Shown: in pieces, positions 49,336 through 58,806 of the stretch | Layout: each line of letters starts with the position of its first letter | Numbering within the stretch: the stretch's first letter is position 1 | Origin: Solea solea | Lineage: Eukaryota > Chordata > Actinopteri > Pleuronectiformes > Soleidae | Length of the DNA stretch: 64,000 nucleotides | Direction: 5' to 3' | Assembly: GCF_958295425.1 (NCBI RefSeq) | Contig: NC_081143.1 | Span: 11,660,094-11,724,093, forward strand | Notes under the pieces: model-generated | What the model was told of the DNA's origin: nothing | The model's database searches: none | What the model saw: the letters and a program-made list of their open reading frames with translations, nothing else | Program-made: the position numbers and the translations under genes

Positions 49336-49336
49336 T
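49226..49336. repeat. Long (AT)n microsatellite
   Basis: TATA units with occasional TG interruptions run for about 110 bp, preceded by ACATTGTATA and followed by GATAGATA. Open frames of YIYIY through it are artefacts. Confidence 0.95.
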
Positions 49337-49342
49337 AGATAT

Positions 49343-49430
49343 GTGGAACGGTTCACAAAATCCACGGTTCGGTTCATATCACGGTTTTGGGGTCACGGTT
49401 TTAGGTTGAGGTCAGGTTTTGAAACATTGC
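49343..49430. repeat. GGTTCGGTTCATATCACGG MITE-end fragment
   Basis: GAACGGTTCACAAAATCCAC and CGGTTCATATCACGGTTTTG belong to a common fish non-autonomous element. Only this end is present, between the AT tract and repeat family C. Confidence 0.5.
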
Positions 49431-49452
49431 TGTCTCTCCTCACATTTATATA

Positions 49453-49666
49453 CATTTGTAGTCGAAATTCTGAGGAATCCCTGAACTTCAATTATGAACT
49501 TGGAAACACAGAGCAACATCACATACCCCGAGTTAGGATTACAGGATGGCTGCCACCGTACAAGCACTGGTACTTTTACTGTTGTATTTGTTTCACAGTA
49601 AATCAGCCATACACACAATAGCCACTGTTAATTGTGTAACAAAAAAACATGCTGCTATGCTTGTTC
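49453..49666 (-). repeat. Repeat family C, right member of an inverted pair
   Basis: It starts CATTTGTAGTCGAAATTC and ends ATGCTGCTATGCTTGTT, the reverse complement of 47990-48204. A frame through it begins [20 protein letters not shown] and continues into unique sequence. The pair encloses about 1.25 kb. Confidence 0.85.
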
Positions 49667-51540
49667 TGGAAAAACCAGCATCTTTTTTTTTTTTTGGTGT
49701 GTGTGTATGCCTACTGCATAGGGATTCTGGTGCCAAAACTTGTCTGCTACAGGGCACCCATCCAATCCAATGGAGAGCTACAAGAAATAATGTCATTAAG
49801 ATCCTTTTGTGTGATTACAAACTCAGCTTCAAGTGGTGGTCTGCAGGAAGTTGTATTTTACATTCTCCAAGACACAAGTTCTGCAAATTCCTTCCAAACT
49901 AAACCATATGTCACAACTGCTGTATTTGTCGTGTGCGATAAATTAGCAATAAAGGAGGCTTCTTGTTGGATTGTTGGACTTCCATGGTTTTACAAAGTTT
50001 ATAAGACAAATGTGTCCTGTGACTGTAATTTGGGTTGGCTCGCTCACAAAGTAGCTTTGTCCTGGGTTTTTACTGCAAAAAGCACCTATTAAAGGAGGCA
50101 CTGAGTTAAGATGTGTGTATTTTTGTGAGTGTGTGTGTGTTTGTGTATGTGCAGGTGTTTCTTGATCCAGACTGGATAAATTCTACCTTTGCAAGATGTA
50201 TGTTGATTGTGTTTTAGTGTGTGCATGCATTTACATAATCATCTTCAACATTTGTTCACATTGTCAATCCGAGATAATGTTGTGTGTGTGTGTGTGTGTG
50301 TGTGAGAAAGAGAGTGTGTGTGTACAACCCTCCTCCGCAGATAAATAAGTGAGATGTCCGCGAGAGATCATTATCACTTAGGCTCTGAATCGATCTGTCC
50401 TAATTAATTACCTGTTTGATAGATAGTGAGTAAAGCTTGTCACACTCCAGTAACCCAGGAGAACAGCAGCACACTGTGAAATCATTGAAATCCCACTGTG
50501 CAGACATGGTAGACATACTAAATATAAACTCTACTGTCAAATGCACGGCAGTAATGTTGTCAATAACAAATGTAAACTTAAAAAATAATAATAATAATAA
50601 CGTATCACATGTGCCACTAAATTGCAATATGTAGCTAATTATCCAAATAATACATTTAAAATCAGACTTGTATTGATCAGACTGACTAAGGTGACCTAGC
50701 CCCAGGTTGGAGAAGTCAGGTGTTATTATCTAGATATACTATTGTTGGAGTCAGTACAAATGTGTCTAAACAAAATTATGTTTAAAAAAAAAAAATACAG
50801 ATAAACAGAGAGAGTTGTGTGGAGCTGATAAGCTTAATCAGCACTGTGAACTAATTTAGCAAAGGCTTATATGCATCTGGCATTTGTTCATATATAAAGG
50901 TTACTCAACAGTTTTAACTTGTGAATTTGCTGTAGAGCTTGTCAAACTTCTATTTTTATCATTGCTGATTTCAGTTCCACATTTTTCTGCTGTCCACTTG
51001 CACTTGAAACACCTGCCACAAGCAGTGTGTTAGATTACATTGTGTTAGAAATGAATGAATTGCAACAATTAATGGGTTAATTTGGTAAAAAAAACTACTT
51101 CAGATTGGCAATCAAAACATAAGACCCTATAACAAAACAGAGAAGGAATGTGATGTCACTCTCTGCTTAGTCCTGTGGGGCAGAATGTTCTTTGTTTGTT
51201 TTTTCATTCAGTGAGTGCCCTGCATGGTCTTCTGCATTGCTTGGTTGGTGAACATCTGCTGTAAACTACTTTTCATGATGCATCCTGGGATTTTATGCGA
51301 GCAGTATATAGAGATATAGAGTCCTGCGCGGGTCTCCGCCTAGGGAAAAACATTTGAAGTCTAGAACTGTACGTGTGAATGTTTCATATGATATGTGACA
51401 TCATACTGTATATGAAATTATAGCTGATGAAATACTACCAGTTGCTCTGAAGTCAGCCAAATAGCAGATATGCGTCTACATAATAATCTACATAAAAGCA
51501 GATAATTTATCATGTATGTGTACTAATTATTTCCCTCCTC
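49667..51540. other. Intergenic DNA
   Basis: TG tract at 50279-50304. Open frames up to 147 codons (49649-50092) have no domain. No repeat family is recognised. Confidence 0.4.
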
Positions 51541-51558
51541 CCTTGTCTTCCCGCATTG

Positions 51559-51918
51559 TCATTGCCTGGATAGTCTGGGCTCTGGCAGCTCCTGAATTTG
51601 TTGTAAAACTTGCATTCTTTGCTGCTGTGCATATACCAACACCACCATAATGTCCCTAAGATCTTCTTGGCCTCTTCCCAATAGTGCAAAGTTATCCAAT
51701 ATAGCAATGTGCAGATTGGTCAACTGATTTGCTGGTGGCAAATGTCCTCTTGGTATAATGTACCAACATGGACCTGTGAATAATGTAGATTTTACTGACC
51801 ATGGGATTTCACTGTGAATCTTTCAACCATAATTAGCCTTTGCAAAGGTCTTTGTAAAATGATGAACCAAATACTTACGGTTTCTACCACTGTGTGGTCC
51901 ATCGCCCATGGGATTCAT
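51559..51918 (-). CDS. Small two-exon gene, paralog A (84 aa, unknown)
   Basis: I do not recognise this protein. Coding exon 1 (51918-51879, 40 nt) reads MNPMGDGPHSGRN plus one base. The donor is C|GTAAGT, and the intron (51878-51774, 105 bp) ends in TTCACAG. Coding exon 2 (51773-51559, 215 nt) completes an Arg codon, continues PCWYIIPRGHLPPANQLTNL and HIAILDNFALLG, and ends in a Q/R-rich, probably helical tail (YAQQQRMQ, EPRLSRQ). No signal peptide or membrane segment is seen. The start is chosen because the paralog at 55236-55598 has the same start, splice sites and phase. A TATAAAAGG box lies 182 bp upstream of the ATG. The conserved PPANQLTNLHIA block and the divergent tail suggest a small helical adaptor, which is speculation. 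No AATAAA is visible close downstream. Confidence 0.7.
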
Positions 51919-52085
51919 TTTAAATAAGCTGCTTAACTTTGAGTGGAAACTGCAGGTGTGGATGCGTTGATATACTTAGTAACCGGTGGTGTTTAACCGC
52001 AGTTTGCAAAGGTTGAATGGTGTTGGTATTTTACAGCATCCATAATGTTACTTTCCTTAGCCATAAACCACAGTAGAAGGACATA

Positions 52086-52155
52086 GCTGCACCTTTTATA
52101 CTGTAGATTCCTTTGATCTTTTGTTATGTCATCAGACCAAATATCATGTGACTTG
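52086..52155 (-). promoter_or_regulatory. Promoter module A of the small gene family
   Basis: On the minus strand, in order: GTCACATGATATTTGG (52152-52137), ATGACATAAC (52132-52123), GATCAAAGG (a TCF/LEF-like site, 52118-52110), and TATAAAAGG (52100-52092), followed by GCAGCTATGTCC. The same order and spacing recur at 55690-55768 and, more diverged, at 58640-58709. Shared order and spacing point to a core promoter. Its activity is inferred. Confidence 0.6.
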
Positions 52156-52160
52156 TTTCT

Positions 52161-52835
52161 AAGAAGCTGGGTGAGACTGAGGAGAAAAGAAAGAATATGA
52201 CTTTCATATGGGTTTTTAATTCCAATCGCTGTAATGCAACATCAGGGATGCAAGCTGCTGTTAAACCCCATAGAAGAAAAACACACCAAAAATAAACACA
52301 AAACAAACAAAAACAACAATACATAACTAGTGTTATGTAATTTGTTGAGAAAGTTTTGAAGTGGATTTGGCTTGCAAAACAGACATTGCTGCCTCTACAG
52401 AATGAATGGTTGATATTGCTTACTGTCCAACCCTACATCATGCATTAGCTGCCTTTGTGTGTTGTCTAATGACAGTGGTTGGTTTTGAGTAAAGATCAAG
52501 TTGTTTGGTTTTATGAGTGGAGCTTGTATTTTGGGGCTTGTTTGTTTTGACAAAAGGAGATTCTTGTGATAAGCATCATCAGTATAACAGACTTCAGTAT
52601 TATTGAGGTCTGTGGCATTAGTGATTGGCTCAGACTGTCTTGGTCAGAGCCAATCAGAGGCAGAAGTAGAGGGCAGGTCTCAGCAGAAAGCTTTGAGGAA
52701 GGCAGGTGCAGAAAAATATATACGAGGATTCAACTTTGTGACGAGGCACTGGGTATTTCTCAAAGTCAAGAGATGTTTCTTCCAAATTGGGTCCCAGATG
52801 AGGGTCGGAACAGATCAACTGATCAATTAAGAAAT
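52161..52835. other. Intergenic DNA with inverted CCAAT pair
   Basis: TGATTGGCTC (52620-52629) and GAGCCAATCA (52647-52656) form an inverted repeat around GGTC, each arm holding a CCAAT-type box. It may be a MITE end or a promoter remnant. At 52231-52245 AACATCAGGGATGC resembles the start region of the plus-strand frame at 55842 (AACATCATGGATGT), with the ATG lost. Confidence 0.4.
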
Positions 52836-53660
52836 GTAACCTCTACTTCAGGCAGCCCTGAACCATCTGTCTACTCCATGTTTCCGTCGCTCACAAACAA
52901 GACCCCAAGATACTTGAACCCCTTCACTTGGGCCAGCAGCTCCTCATCAACTTGAAGGGGGGAATTCACCATGAAAACCATGGACTTAGAGGTTCTGATC
53001 CTCATCCCAGCTGCTTCACACTTGGCTGCAAACTTTCCTAGTAATAGCTGGAGGTCACCTTTCAAAGACCCATCAGACCACAGAATTTGCAAAAAGCAGG
53101 CTAAGGCCATTAAACCTGGAAAGATACACTTGGAGCTCTATACGTGGGCCAACAGCTGCTCCCCAACTTGAAGACGGTACTCCACACTTGGCTGCAAACT
53201 TTCCAAGTGATGACTGTTCATTGACACCAGTCGGATTCTGTAAGACACAAAAAGCAGAAACAGAATCTAAAGTCCACCAAACCACCATTTTCTTGTGCCT
53301 AGAAATTCTATGAGCAAATACTATGAGCAGAACTGCTGACAAAGGGAAACCTTGTCAAAGTCCAAGCCCAAATGGAAATGGGTTTGCCTTTGAGCTTTGT
53401 GGACAAGGCTTTTGACAATACAAGGATCAAATGGACCTGCAGCCATACGTATTGCTGGAGCACCCTCACAGAATACATTGAGGGACAAGAGTGTAAGCAT
53501 TTTCCTGATTCACAAATTCGATCCATGTCCAGGGTGAAAATGTTTTATTCCCTTGTGGATCCAAGGTCCGCAAAAATGGATGGACTCTCCAGCACCCTAA
53601 CGTAGACCGTCCCATGGAGGATAAAGAGTGGGGCACCCTCTGGTTCCCCATCTTGACCCC
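52836..53660 (-). pseudogene. LINE reverse transcriptase remnant
   Basis: Read on the minus strand, the segments include SLKGDLQLLLGKFAAKCEAA, GMRIRTSKSMVFMVNSPLQV and VKGFKYLGVLFVSDGNME. These match the region just after the catalytic motif in a common fish LINE type (LQ..L..FAAECEAAGMRIS.SKSEAMV, then V.EFKYLGVLFTSDG.ME). A second FAAKCG block near 53190 indicates internal duplication. Upstream pieces (RISRH, FALFANSV-like) are shuffled by frameshifts. It sits between the two small-gene paralogs and is inactive. Confidence 0.8.
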
Positions 53661-53734
53661 AGTCCGTCACTCCAAAGGCACTTTCTCGGATGTCCTCACA
53701 ATGTTGCAAAGGAATGTCAGCCAGGAAAGCACTA

Positions 53735-53960
53735 GAGATGGTAAATGTAAATGTTCTGTATTTATAGTGCTTTTCTCGTCCTGATGACCACTCAAAGCTG
53801 TTTTACACTACAGTTTTGCCATTCACCAAGTCACTGACACAGCGCATCAATGTGCTCCCATTTTCTATCACATATCTTTCATACCCATTCACACCCTGCC
53901 GGCACAGCCGTCAGGAGCAATGTGGGGATAAGTGTCTTGTCCAATGACACGCTACATTTA
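53735..53960 (+). repeat. Dispersed teleost repeat, best copy
   Basis: TGTATTTATAGTGCTTTTCT, GATGACCACTCAAAGCTGTT, TTACACTACAGTTTTGCC, CATACCCATTCACACC and a TAAGTGTCTTGTCCAATGAC end follow a familiar order of a fish non-coding repeat. Fragments are at 1638 and near 41040. Confidence 0.7.
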
Positions 53961-54329
53961 GAATACCTTCAGTGATTTAAAATGATGTTCCTACATGCAT
54001 AAACTCAACAGCTGCAGCTCAACAAACAGTGTTTCATCTCAAGCCTATGTTAATCAGCAGTTTGTGAGTATAACAAAGAGAAGATAAGAACCAAGAGTTA
54101 TAGTTTTTTTTTTTTTTAACCTAATTTATTTATTTATTTATTTTTTATGAGATAAACCTATTTACTCATTCATCTAGCCATTGTTTGGTCTTTCATGTCT
54201 AGGCTGTTTTTTTTCCAGTTCACTTCAGGGAAGTTGCCGGAACCCGGCATTGACCAAAGCAGGAAACTCAGGACACAGACCTGCCAACCTTTATGCATTT
54301 TGCTTAGCATATACGCATTTTGACTTTTT

Positions 54330-54440
54330 GACGGCTTTCAGTTCATCTGTTTACGTGCATCAGAGCAGCAACCCACAGGCTACAGTCTATGGGTCTAACT
54401 ATGGGTCCAGAGAGACGCCTAATTGCAAGTGACGAAATTG
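54330..54440 (+). repeat. Inverted repeat pair, left member
   Basis: CAGTTCATCTGTTTACGTGC, AGCAGCAACCCACAGGCTAC, ATGGGTCTAACTATGGGTCC, and GAGACGCCTAATTGCAAGTG match, in reverse complement, 56475-56640. The right member has about 65 bp extra between the AGACCCATA and GAGACGCCTAAT parts, so one member carries an indel. Confidence 0.75.
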
Positions 54441-54954
54441 GTTTTATCCCTCTGTAGTGTGGCTGATTTTACACGGGAGGTCGGCGCTGAACGCCGCTCC
54501 AACACTAAATGGACCTGGTTTGAGAATGTGGAATTGTGAAGTGCATTAATTTTCATAACAGACCTGTCAACCTCTGGACGAAAATTTAACATTAATGACG
54601 TGACCGGTTTAACGCCACAGCTCAATAAATGTAACGCTAATAAGATCGTCCTTTAGTAGTCCCGCAGTGAGGGAATGAGTGCATGTCTTTCACCAGCGGA
54701 AATCTCTTGGATTTGTTTAGCAACAAGTCTCAATTGTGGCAGCAGTAGCTCTCAGGATCAGTTGGCTGTTGATAATTTGGCCAGTGCGTTTTACATAACA
54801 CTGCAGGCTGTGTTGGGCATACATGCACTGTGATCACTATAATATGAAATTCTTTCATCCACTGTCACAATGCTCCATCGTGCACCTGTAGTTGCTGTTC
54901 CTTGTTTGCTGTGCAAACGTATATATATAATATATCATTTGTATAATTTATGTC

Positions 54955-55018
54955 TTTGCTGCTGTAATACTGGGAATTTCCCCACTGTGGGACAATAAAG
55001 GTATATCGTATCGTATTG
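54955..55018 (+). mobile_element. LINE 3' terminus (TTTCCCCACTGTGGGAC type)
   Basis: CTGGGAATTTCCCCACTGTG followed by GGACAATAAAGGTATATCGT and short ATCGT tandem units is the 3' end of a fish LINE of the Rex/L2 kind. The body is missing. Confidence 0.75.
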
Positions 55019-55235
55019 AAGATGTGTTTTTGTTTTTTGTTGTTTTCTGGCTGCCTCTTCAGTCCACCCCCCAGTCCTGCTCTCCCTGTTCGTGCAGGTT
55101 AAACCATTGTGCTGATGGTTTAACCTGTGTGTACAACACTACTATAGGTAAGTACCTCACACACCCACACTTCAAAAAATGAACTAACCTTAACACATTT
55201 GAATAGATGTCCTCCTCCTATGTTTCCCTGCATTG

Positions 55236-55598
55236 TCAAAAGAGGTCTCGCAACAGAATAAATTCCTGTGAACGGAACATTCTTTCCTGCTGTTCAGCCA
55301 TCAGAAGTCTCCTAAGTTGCCTGAGATTTTCTACGTTCTGTCCAATACGTGCAGAGTGATCCAACATAGCAATGTGCAGGTTGGTCAACTGATTAGCTGG
55401 TGGTACAGCTCCTCTTGGTGAAATGTACCAACATGGACCTATAAATGAAACCAATATAACTATGACCATTCATAGAATTAAATGGTAACTATTTTTACCT
55501 TAGCACTCTTGGGAATACATTAAAAAGGTCTGTGTAACATGATGAATGAAATGCTTACGATTTCTACCATTGCGTGGTCCATCTCCCGTGGGATCCAT
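55236..55598 (-). CDS. Small two-exon gene, paralog B (80 aa, unknown)
   Basis: Coding exon 1 (55598-55559, 40 nt) reads MDPTGDGPRNGRN plus one base. The donor is C|GTAAGC, the intron (55558-55439, 120 bp) ends in TTTATAG, and coding exon 2 (55438-55236, 203 nt) reads PCWYISPRGAVPPANQLTNL, HIAMLDHSARIG, then a charged tail (LMAEQQERMF, LLRDLF). Against paralog A, 9 of 13 residues of exon 1 and 21 of the first 25 of exon 2 are identical, while the C-termini differ. Intron phase, first-exon length and the 3' flank after the stop (CAATGC.GGGAA) are shared. The product is unknown. Both copies look intact, so an active tandem family seems likelier than a pseudogene pair. Confidence 0.7.
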
Positions 55599-55689
55599 TT
55601 TATATAAAGCTGCTTAAGTTTTAGAGCAAACAGCGAGAGTGGATCGAGTCAGAGCGGTGATGCCCTTAGCTGTGTTCCACAACTGAAGG

Positions 55690-55770
55690 ACATAGCTGCA
55701 GTTTCAATACTGTCTTTGTCCTTTGATCTAAAGTTATGTCATAAATCCAATGTCATAGGTGAGTTGATCC
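55690..55770 (-). promoter_or_regulatory. Promoter module B of the small gene family
   Basis: On the minus strand: CTATGACATTGG (55757-55746), TATGACATAAC (55742-55732), GATCAAAGGA (55728-55719), then GTATTGAAAC where copy A has GTATAAAAGG, then TGCAGCTATGTCC. The TATA element is therefore changed in this copy while the upstream sites are kept, so expression may differ between the paralogs. Confidence 0.55.
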
Positions 55771-55841
55771 AAAGAAGGTGTTAGCATGAGAACAGTGATA
55801 TCTTAATTAGAGTTTCTAAGAAAGAAAAAAAAAAAAACATC

Positions 55842-55961
55842 ATGGATGTGCAGCCTGTCATGAAAAGATTCTTTCAACTTGAACAAGAGCAGCGCAAAAT
55901 GGAACAGAAGGGTTGGTGTTATTGCTCTCTGGAGCCTTCTGTTACAAGTAAGTGTCTTTGA
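55842..55961 (+). CDS. Short divergent frame with splice donor (39 aa)
   Basis: The plus-strand ATG lies about 75 bp from promoter module B and divergent to paralog B. It reads MDVQPVMKRFFQLEQEQRKM then EQKGWCYCSLEPS, with a charged, coiled-coil-like N-terminus. At 55947 the sequence ACAA|GTAAGTG is a perfect splice donor, so this could be a first coding exon of 106 nt (55842-55947). Continued without splicing it stops after 39 residues. The next exon would have to lie in or beyond the LINE remnant that follows. Without a partner exon this stays a weak candidate, and I do not recognise the protein. Confidence 0.25.
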   Translation: MDVQPVMKRFFQLEQEQRKMEQKGWCYCSLEPSVTSKCL

Positions 55962-56440
55962 ATGACTTTAAAGAGAAGGGTCAAGATTGTGGATTGTGCA
56001 CTGTGGATTAGCCAGCTATTAGCATTTGGGACTCTAAGCCCCTTCTTGTTTGCACTGGTGATGGATAGGATGACAGATCCGTGGAGTATGTTGTTTGCAG
56101 ATGATATTGTAATCTGTAGTGAGAGTAGGGACAGGTGGGAGAAAGCCTGGAGAGGTGGAGGTATGCACTGGCGAGAAGAGGGATGAAGTTTAGTTGGAGC
56201 GAGACACATTGCCGTTGTGTGAATGACAGTGAAAACAAGTGGTACAGTGAAAATGCAAGGCTTCAAGATACAGAAAGTGGATGAGTTTAAATTTGTGGGG
56301 TTAACCATCTGAAGCAATAGACAGTGAGCAAAAGTGGATTGGGTTGGAGGCCAGTGTCAGGGGAGATGTGTGACAGAAGGATAGGAGCAAAAGTGAAAGG
56401 GAAGGTATATGAGACGGAGTGACCAGAATGTTGTCCTCCA
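55962..56440 (+). pseudogene. RTE-like LINE reverse transcriptase remnant
   Basis: The frame from 55962 gives [20 protein letters not shown] then [19 protein letters not shown], which contains the catalytic FADD motif and the flanking [11 protein letters not shown] and DIVICSESR blocks of an RTE-like fish LINE. Later pieces in other frames (DRRIGAKVKGKVYET) match its C-terminal side. A deletion before FADD, frameshifts and stops show it is inactive. Confidence 0.85.
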
Positions 56441-56474
56441 CAGGAAAAAAAAAAGGTTTTAATCTAGGACATAT

Positions 56475-56640
56475 ACGTAAAATCGATTTTGTCACTTGGA
56501 ATTAGGCGTCTCTCCAGCTGGAAATGAGGGCAATGATTGGTCCAAGTCATCTTTTCCCAGCAGGCTAAAGTTGCTAAAGTTAGACCCATAGAATGTAGCC
56601 TGTGGGTTGCTGCTCTGTAAACAGATGAACTGAACACTTG
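56475..56640 (-). repeat. Inverted repeat pair, right member
   Basis: AATTAGGCGTCTCTCCAG, AGACCCATAGAATGTAGCC and TGCTCTGTAAACAGATGAAC are the reverse complement of 54330-54440. The central part (about 56518-56580) is unique to this copy. Confidence 0.75.
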
Positions 56641-56984
56641 TTTATTGTTTATTTTCAGTGAATCATTTCATTGTAAGTCAATCTCATTACTGGAGTTCTT
56701 AATTCTTGGTACACTGATCTTAGTTACTGATCACAAGAAATATGCACAGACGACGTTACAGTAAAAGCTTTAACAATGAAATGGAAATAATAACAGTAAA
56801 CACATGAATAAACCAAAGGGTATGCATGAATGAAAATAAAATGGGAATGCCATAATACTAATATCAATTAAAAGGACATGCTATCCATCTAAGAAAACAA
56901 AAGACCTCTAACTGGCAACACCCAGCCCATGGTTTCATCGAAGGAAAATTTGTTTCATGTGACATTGTTTCACACCAGACTATT

Positions 56985-57145
56985 GGCGCTTTTCCACTAT
57001 ACAGTTGTAGCATGGCTGACAGTGGTTGTAAATTGCATCACAACCCCTGCCGCCACATTTTAGTCCAGTGACGTGTCGGACGGAGTCTGCCCTCTGGTCA
57101 TGCAGGAAGTACTGAATGAATCTTTTTAATTAATGATTCACTGCA
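56985..57145. mobile_element. MITE ends, including hAT-type copy 3
   Basis: TTGGCGCTTTTCCACTATAC resembles the start of the element at 3458. From about 57060, GACGGAGTCTGCCCTCTGG and CATGCAGGAAGTACTGAATG resemble, in reverse and forward pieces, the hAT-type family at 17285 and 44285. Confidence 0.45.
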
Positions 57146-57598
57146 CCGAAAACAACTTTGCTCATCTAGTTTGTGTTTGTGTTGCATATGAAATTAATTT
57201 CCATGCAGCCGTGGTACAGTGACTCGGTCCACATTGAGTGAAAAATACTCAGATGGTCTGTGCCAGTGTTGATGTAATGGATTGAATAATGTGCCTTATC
57301 ATCAAGTCTGATGAAGCAATAACATTTAATGGTCTCATATATAGTATTTTGCATATTCTGATATATGAGCATGTTCATGTTATGTGGTTATAATGATTAC
57401 TGTCAGTTACAGCAGTTTAGTACAGTATTTTTATGTTTTCTTATGTTTTAAATGAAAAATGGTAGTACCTTTGTAGCTCTGGAAAAACTCTGGTGTTGAG
57501 GTGTACGCTAGTCTGTATGTTTTGAAAGGTTCGCATTACTGATCGAGCTTGGCTTGGAAAGTAAGCTAAGCTCTCTCTCTTCTCTCGCTCTCTCTCTA

Positions 57599-57633
<35 letters not shown>

Positions 57634-58130
57634 CATTCTCTACATTGCTGTATTTGTGTATCCAAAAATGTATGCTTTACTAGTTTACAAGTCACTTTTC
57701 TATTTATCCAGAGTTGAAATATTAATGTGAGGCCTATTAGATTAGGTTGCTTTTGATGCACATTTTCTATGGTAATATTACAGCACTGTCTAGTGTTCAT
57801 TGTATTTCAGTTCTGTAGATATTTAGCAGTGGAAATGTACACATTGTAATATTTGTACTGATGGCATATAGTTATGATACACTTAATCTGAAGAAGGTTT
57901 GTGTCCGTACATCCTTTCATGCAAATACATTATTCATTAAAATACTTTTCTGGGCTTTCACATGGAAATCCAGATAAACTTGCTTTATTTTTATTATCTT
58001 CTACCATGTTGTTAAAAGCTTTCGATAGCTAATCTTCCCTCATTTACCCTTATCTACCTTAGCTGTAGTTTTATTGGGCAATGATTAGTAGTAAAGTTGA
58101 GAGCCTGTTTAGCTTTGTTGCCATCCGCTT
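57146..58130. other. Intergenic DNA
   Basis: No gene is supported. A CT run (57571-57606) leads into a (TA)n tract (57608-57633), which explains the ERERE and YIYIY frames on the minus strand. Confidence 0.4.
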
Positions 58131-58132
58131 AC

Positions 58133-58604
58133 TAGTGATGGGAAGTACTGTGTTGATGCTTTGAAGTTAGTCGAGAAATCCAGGAAGTGTTTCATGAAGT
58201 GTGTATCTAAGCTTGTATTGTGTAAAGTGAGTGATGTCATCAATGACGCTTGAAGCTTTGCTGTATGTAATACAGGTTTTAGTTGGTGTTTCCAAACTTT
58301 ACCAACTTGCTGTGGGGCTTTTGTGCACCCCAGCATCATCTGTACCCTGCAGGCACATTTGAATGGGTCATTATATTGTGCTCACAAGAGAAAAATGCAT
58401 AGTTATTTTCTTTGCTGGTAGTCGTTCCCATGCCCAAACTGCGGCAAGACATCTTTCAGAGTATCAAAGTTAAAAATGACTACCAACACATTTTTGACCA
58501 GCAGGGGGTTTTGTGTGTGCATGAAGCCTTGAGAAATTAACTTTTTGCGAACCAACTGGCTGGAAGGTTTAAAGGCTTCATAGAGCTTCATCTCACCATC
58601 ACTA
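58133..58604. mobile_element. hAT-type MITE (472 bp) beside promoter module C
   Basis: The left end is TAGTGATGGGAAGTACTG, and the right end in reverse complement is TAGTGATGGTGAGATGAAG, giving matched termini that begin TAGTGATGG. Flanks CCGCTTAC and CACTTTAC could be a decayed 8-bp target duplication, as expected for hAT elements. The interior with GAAGC.TC-type repeats is non-coding. Confidence 0.65.
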
Positions 58605-58624
58605 CACTTTACCTCTTTGGTGTG

Positions 58625-58712
58625 CAAGGTGACCTTGAGCTGTAGTTTTAATGAAGTTGGTTGTCTTTGATCCCTTGTGATGTCATAATGCCCAATGTCA
58701 TGTGACTCATTC
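58625..58712. promoter_or_regulatory. Third promoter module (C), divergent to the ankyrin gene
   Basis: On the minus strand: GAGTCACATGACATTGGG (58708-58691), TATGACATCACA (58687-58676), GGATCAAAGACA (58672-58661), then ATTAAAACTACAGCT where copy A has GTATAAAAGGTGCAGCT. Order and spacing match modules A and B. No small-gene exon follows on the minus strand, where a MITE now sits, while the ANKRD66-like start codon lies about 95 bp away on the plus strand. The module could serve that gene. Confidence 0.5.
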
Positions 58713-58806
58713 AATGGGTATTCAAATGGAGTTTTCCTCTGGCATTATGTTTGAGGTGTGCTCTAACCTCAAAGAGAAGTGAAGGAGAAGAGGGAAATTA
58801 GGGACA

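Noticed and set aside
49050..49621. Open frames with YIYIYIY runs
   Set aside because: They are translations of the (AT)n microsatellite and the adjoining repeat.
55919..56317. 132-codon minus-strand frame
   Set aside because: It is antisense to the RTE-like reverse transcriptase remnant, which explains its openness.
58403..58714. 103-codon minus-strand frame as a third small-gene protein
   Set aside because: It runs through promoter module C and into a MITE, and lacks the conserved exon 1 and PPANQLTNLHIA blocks.
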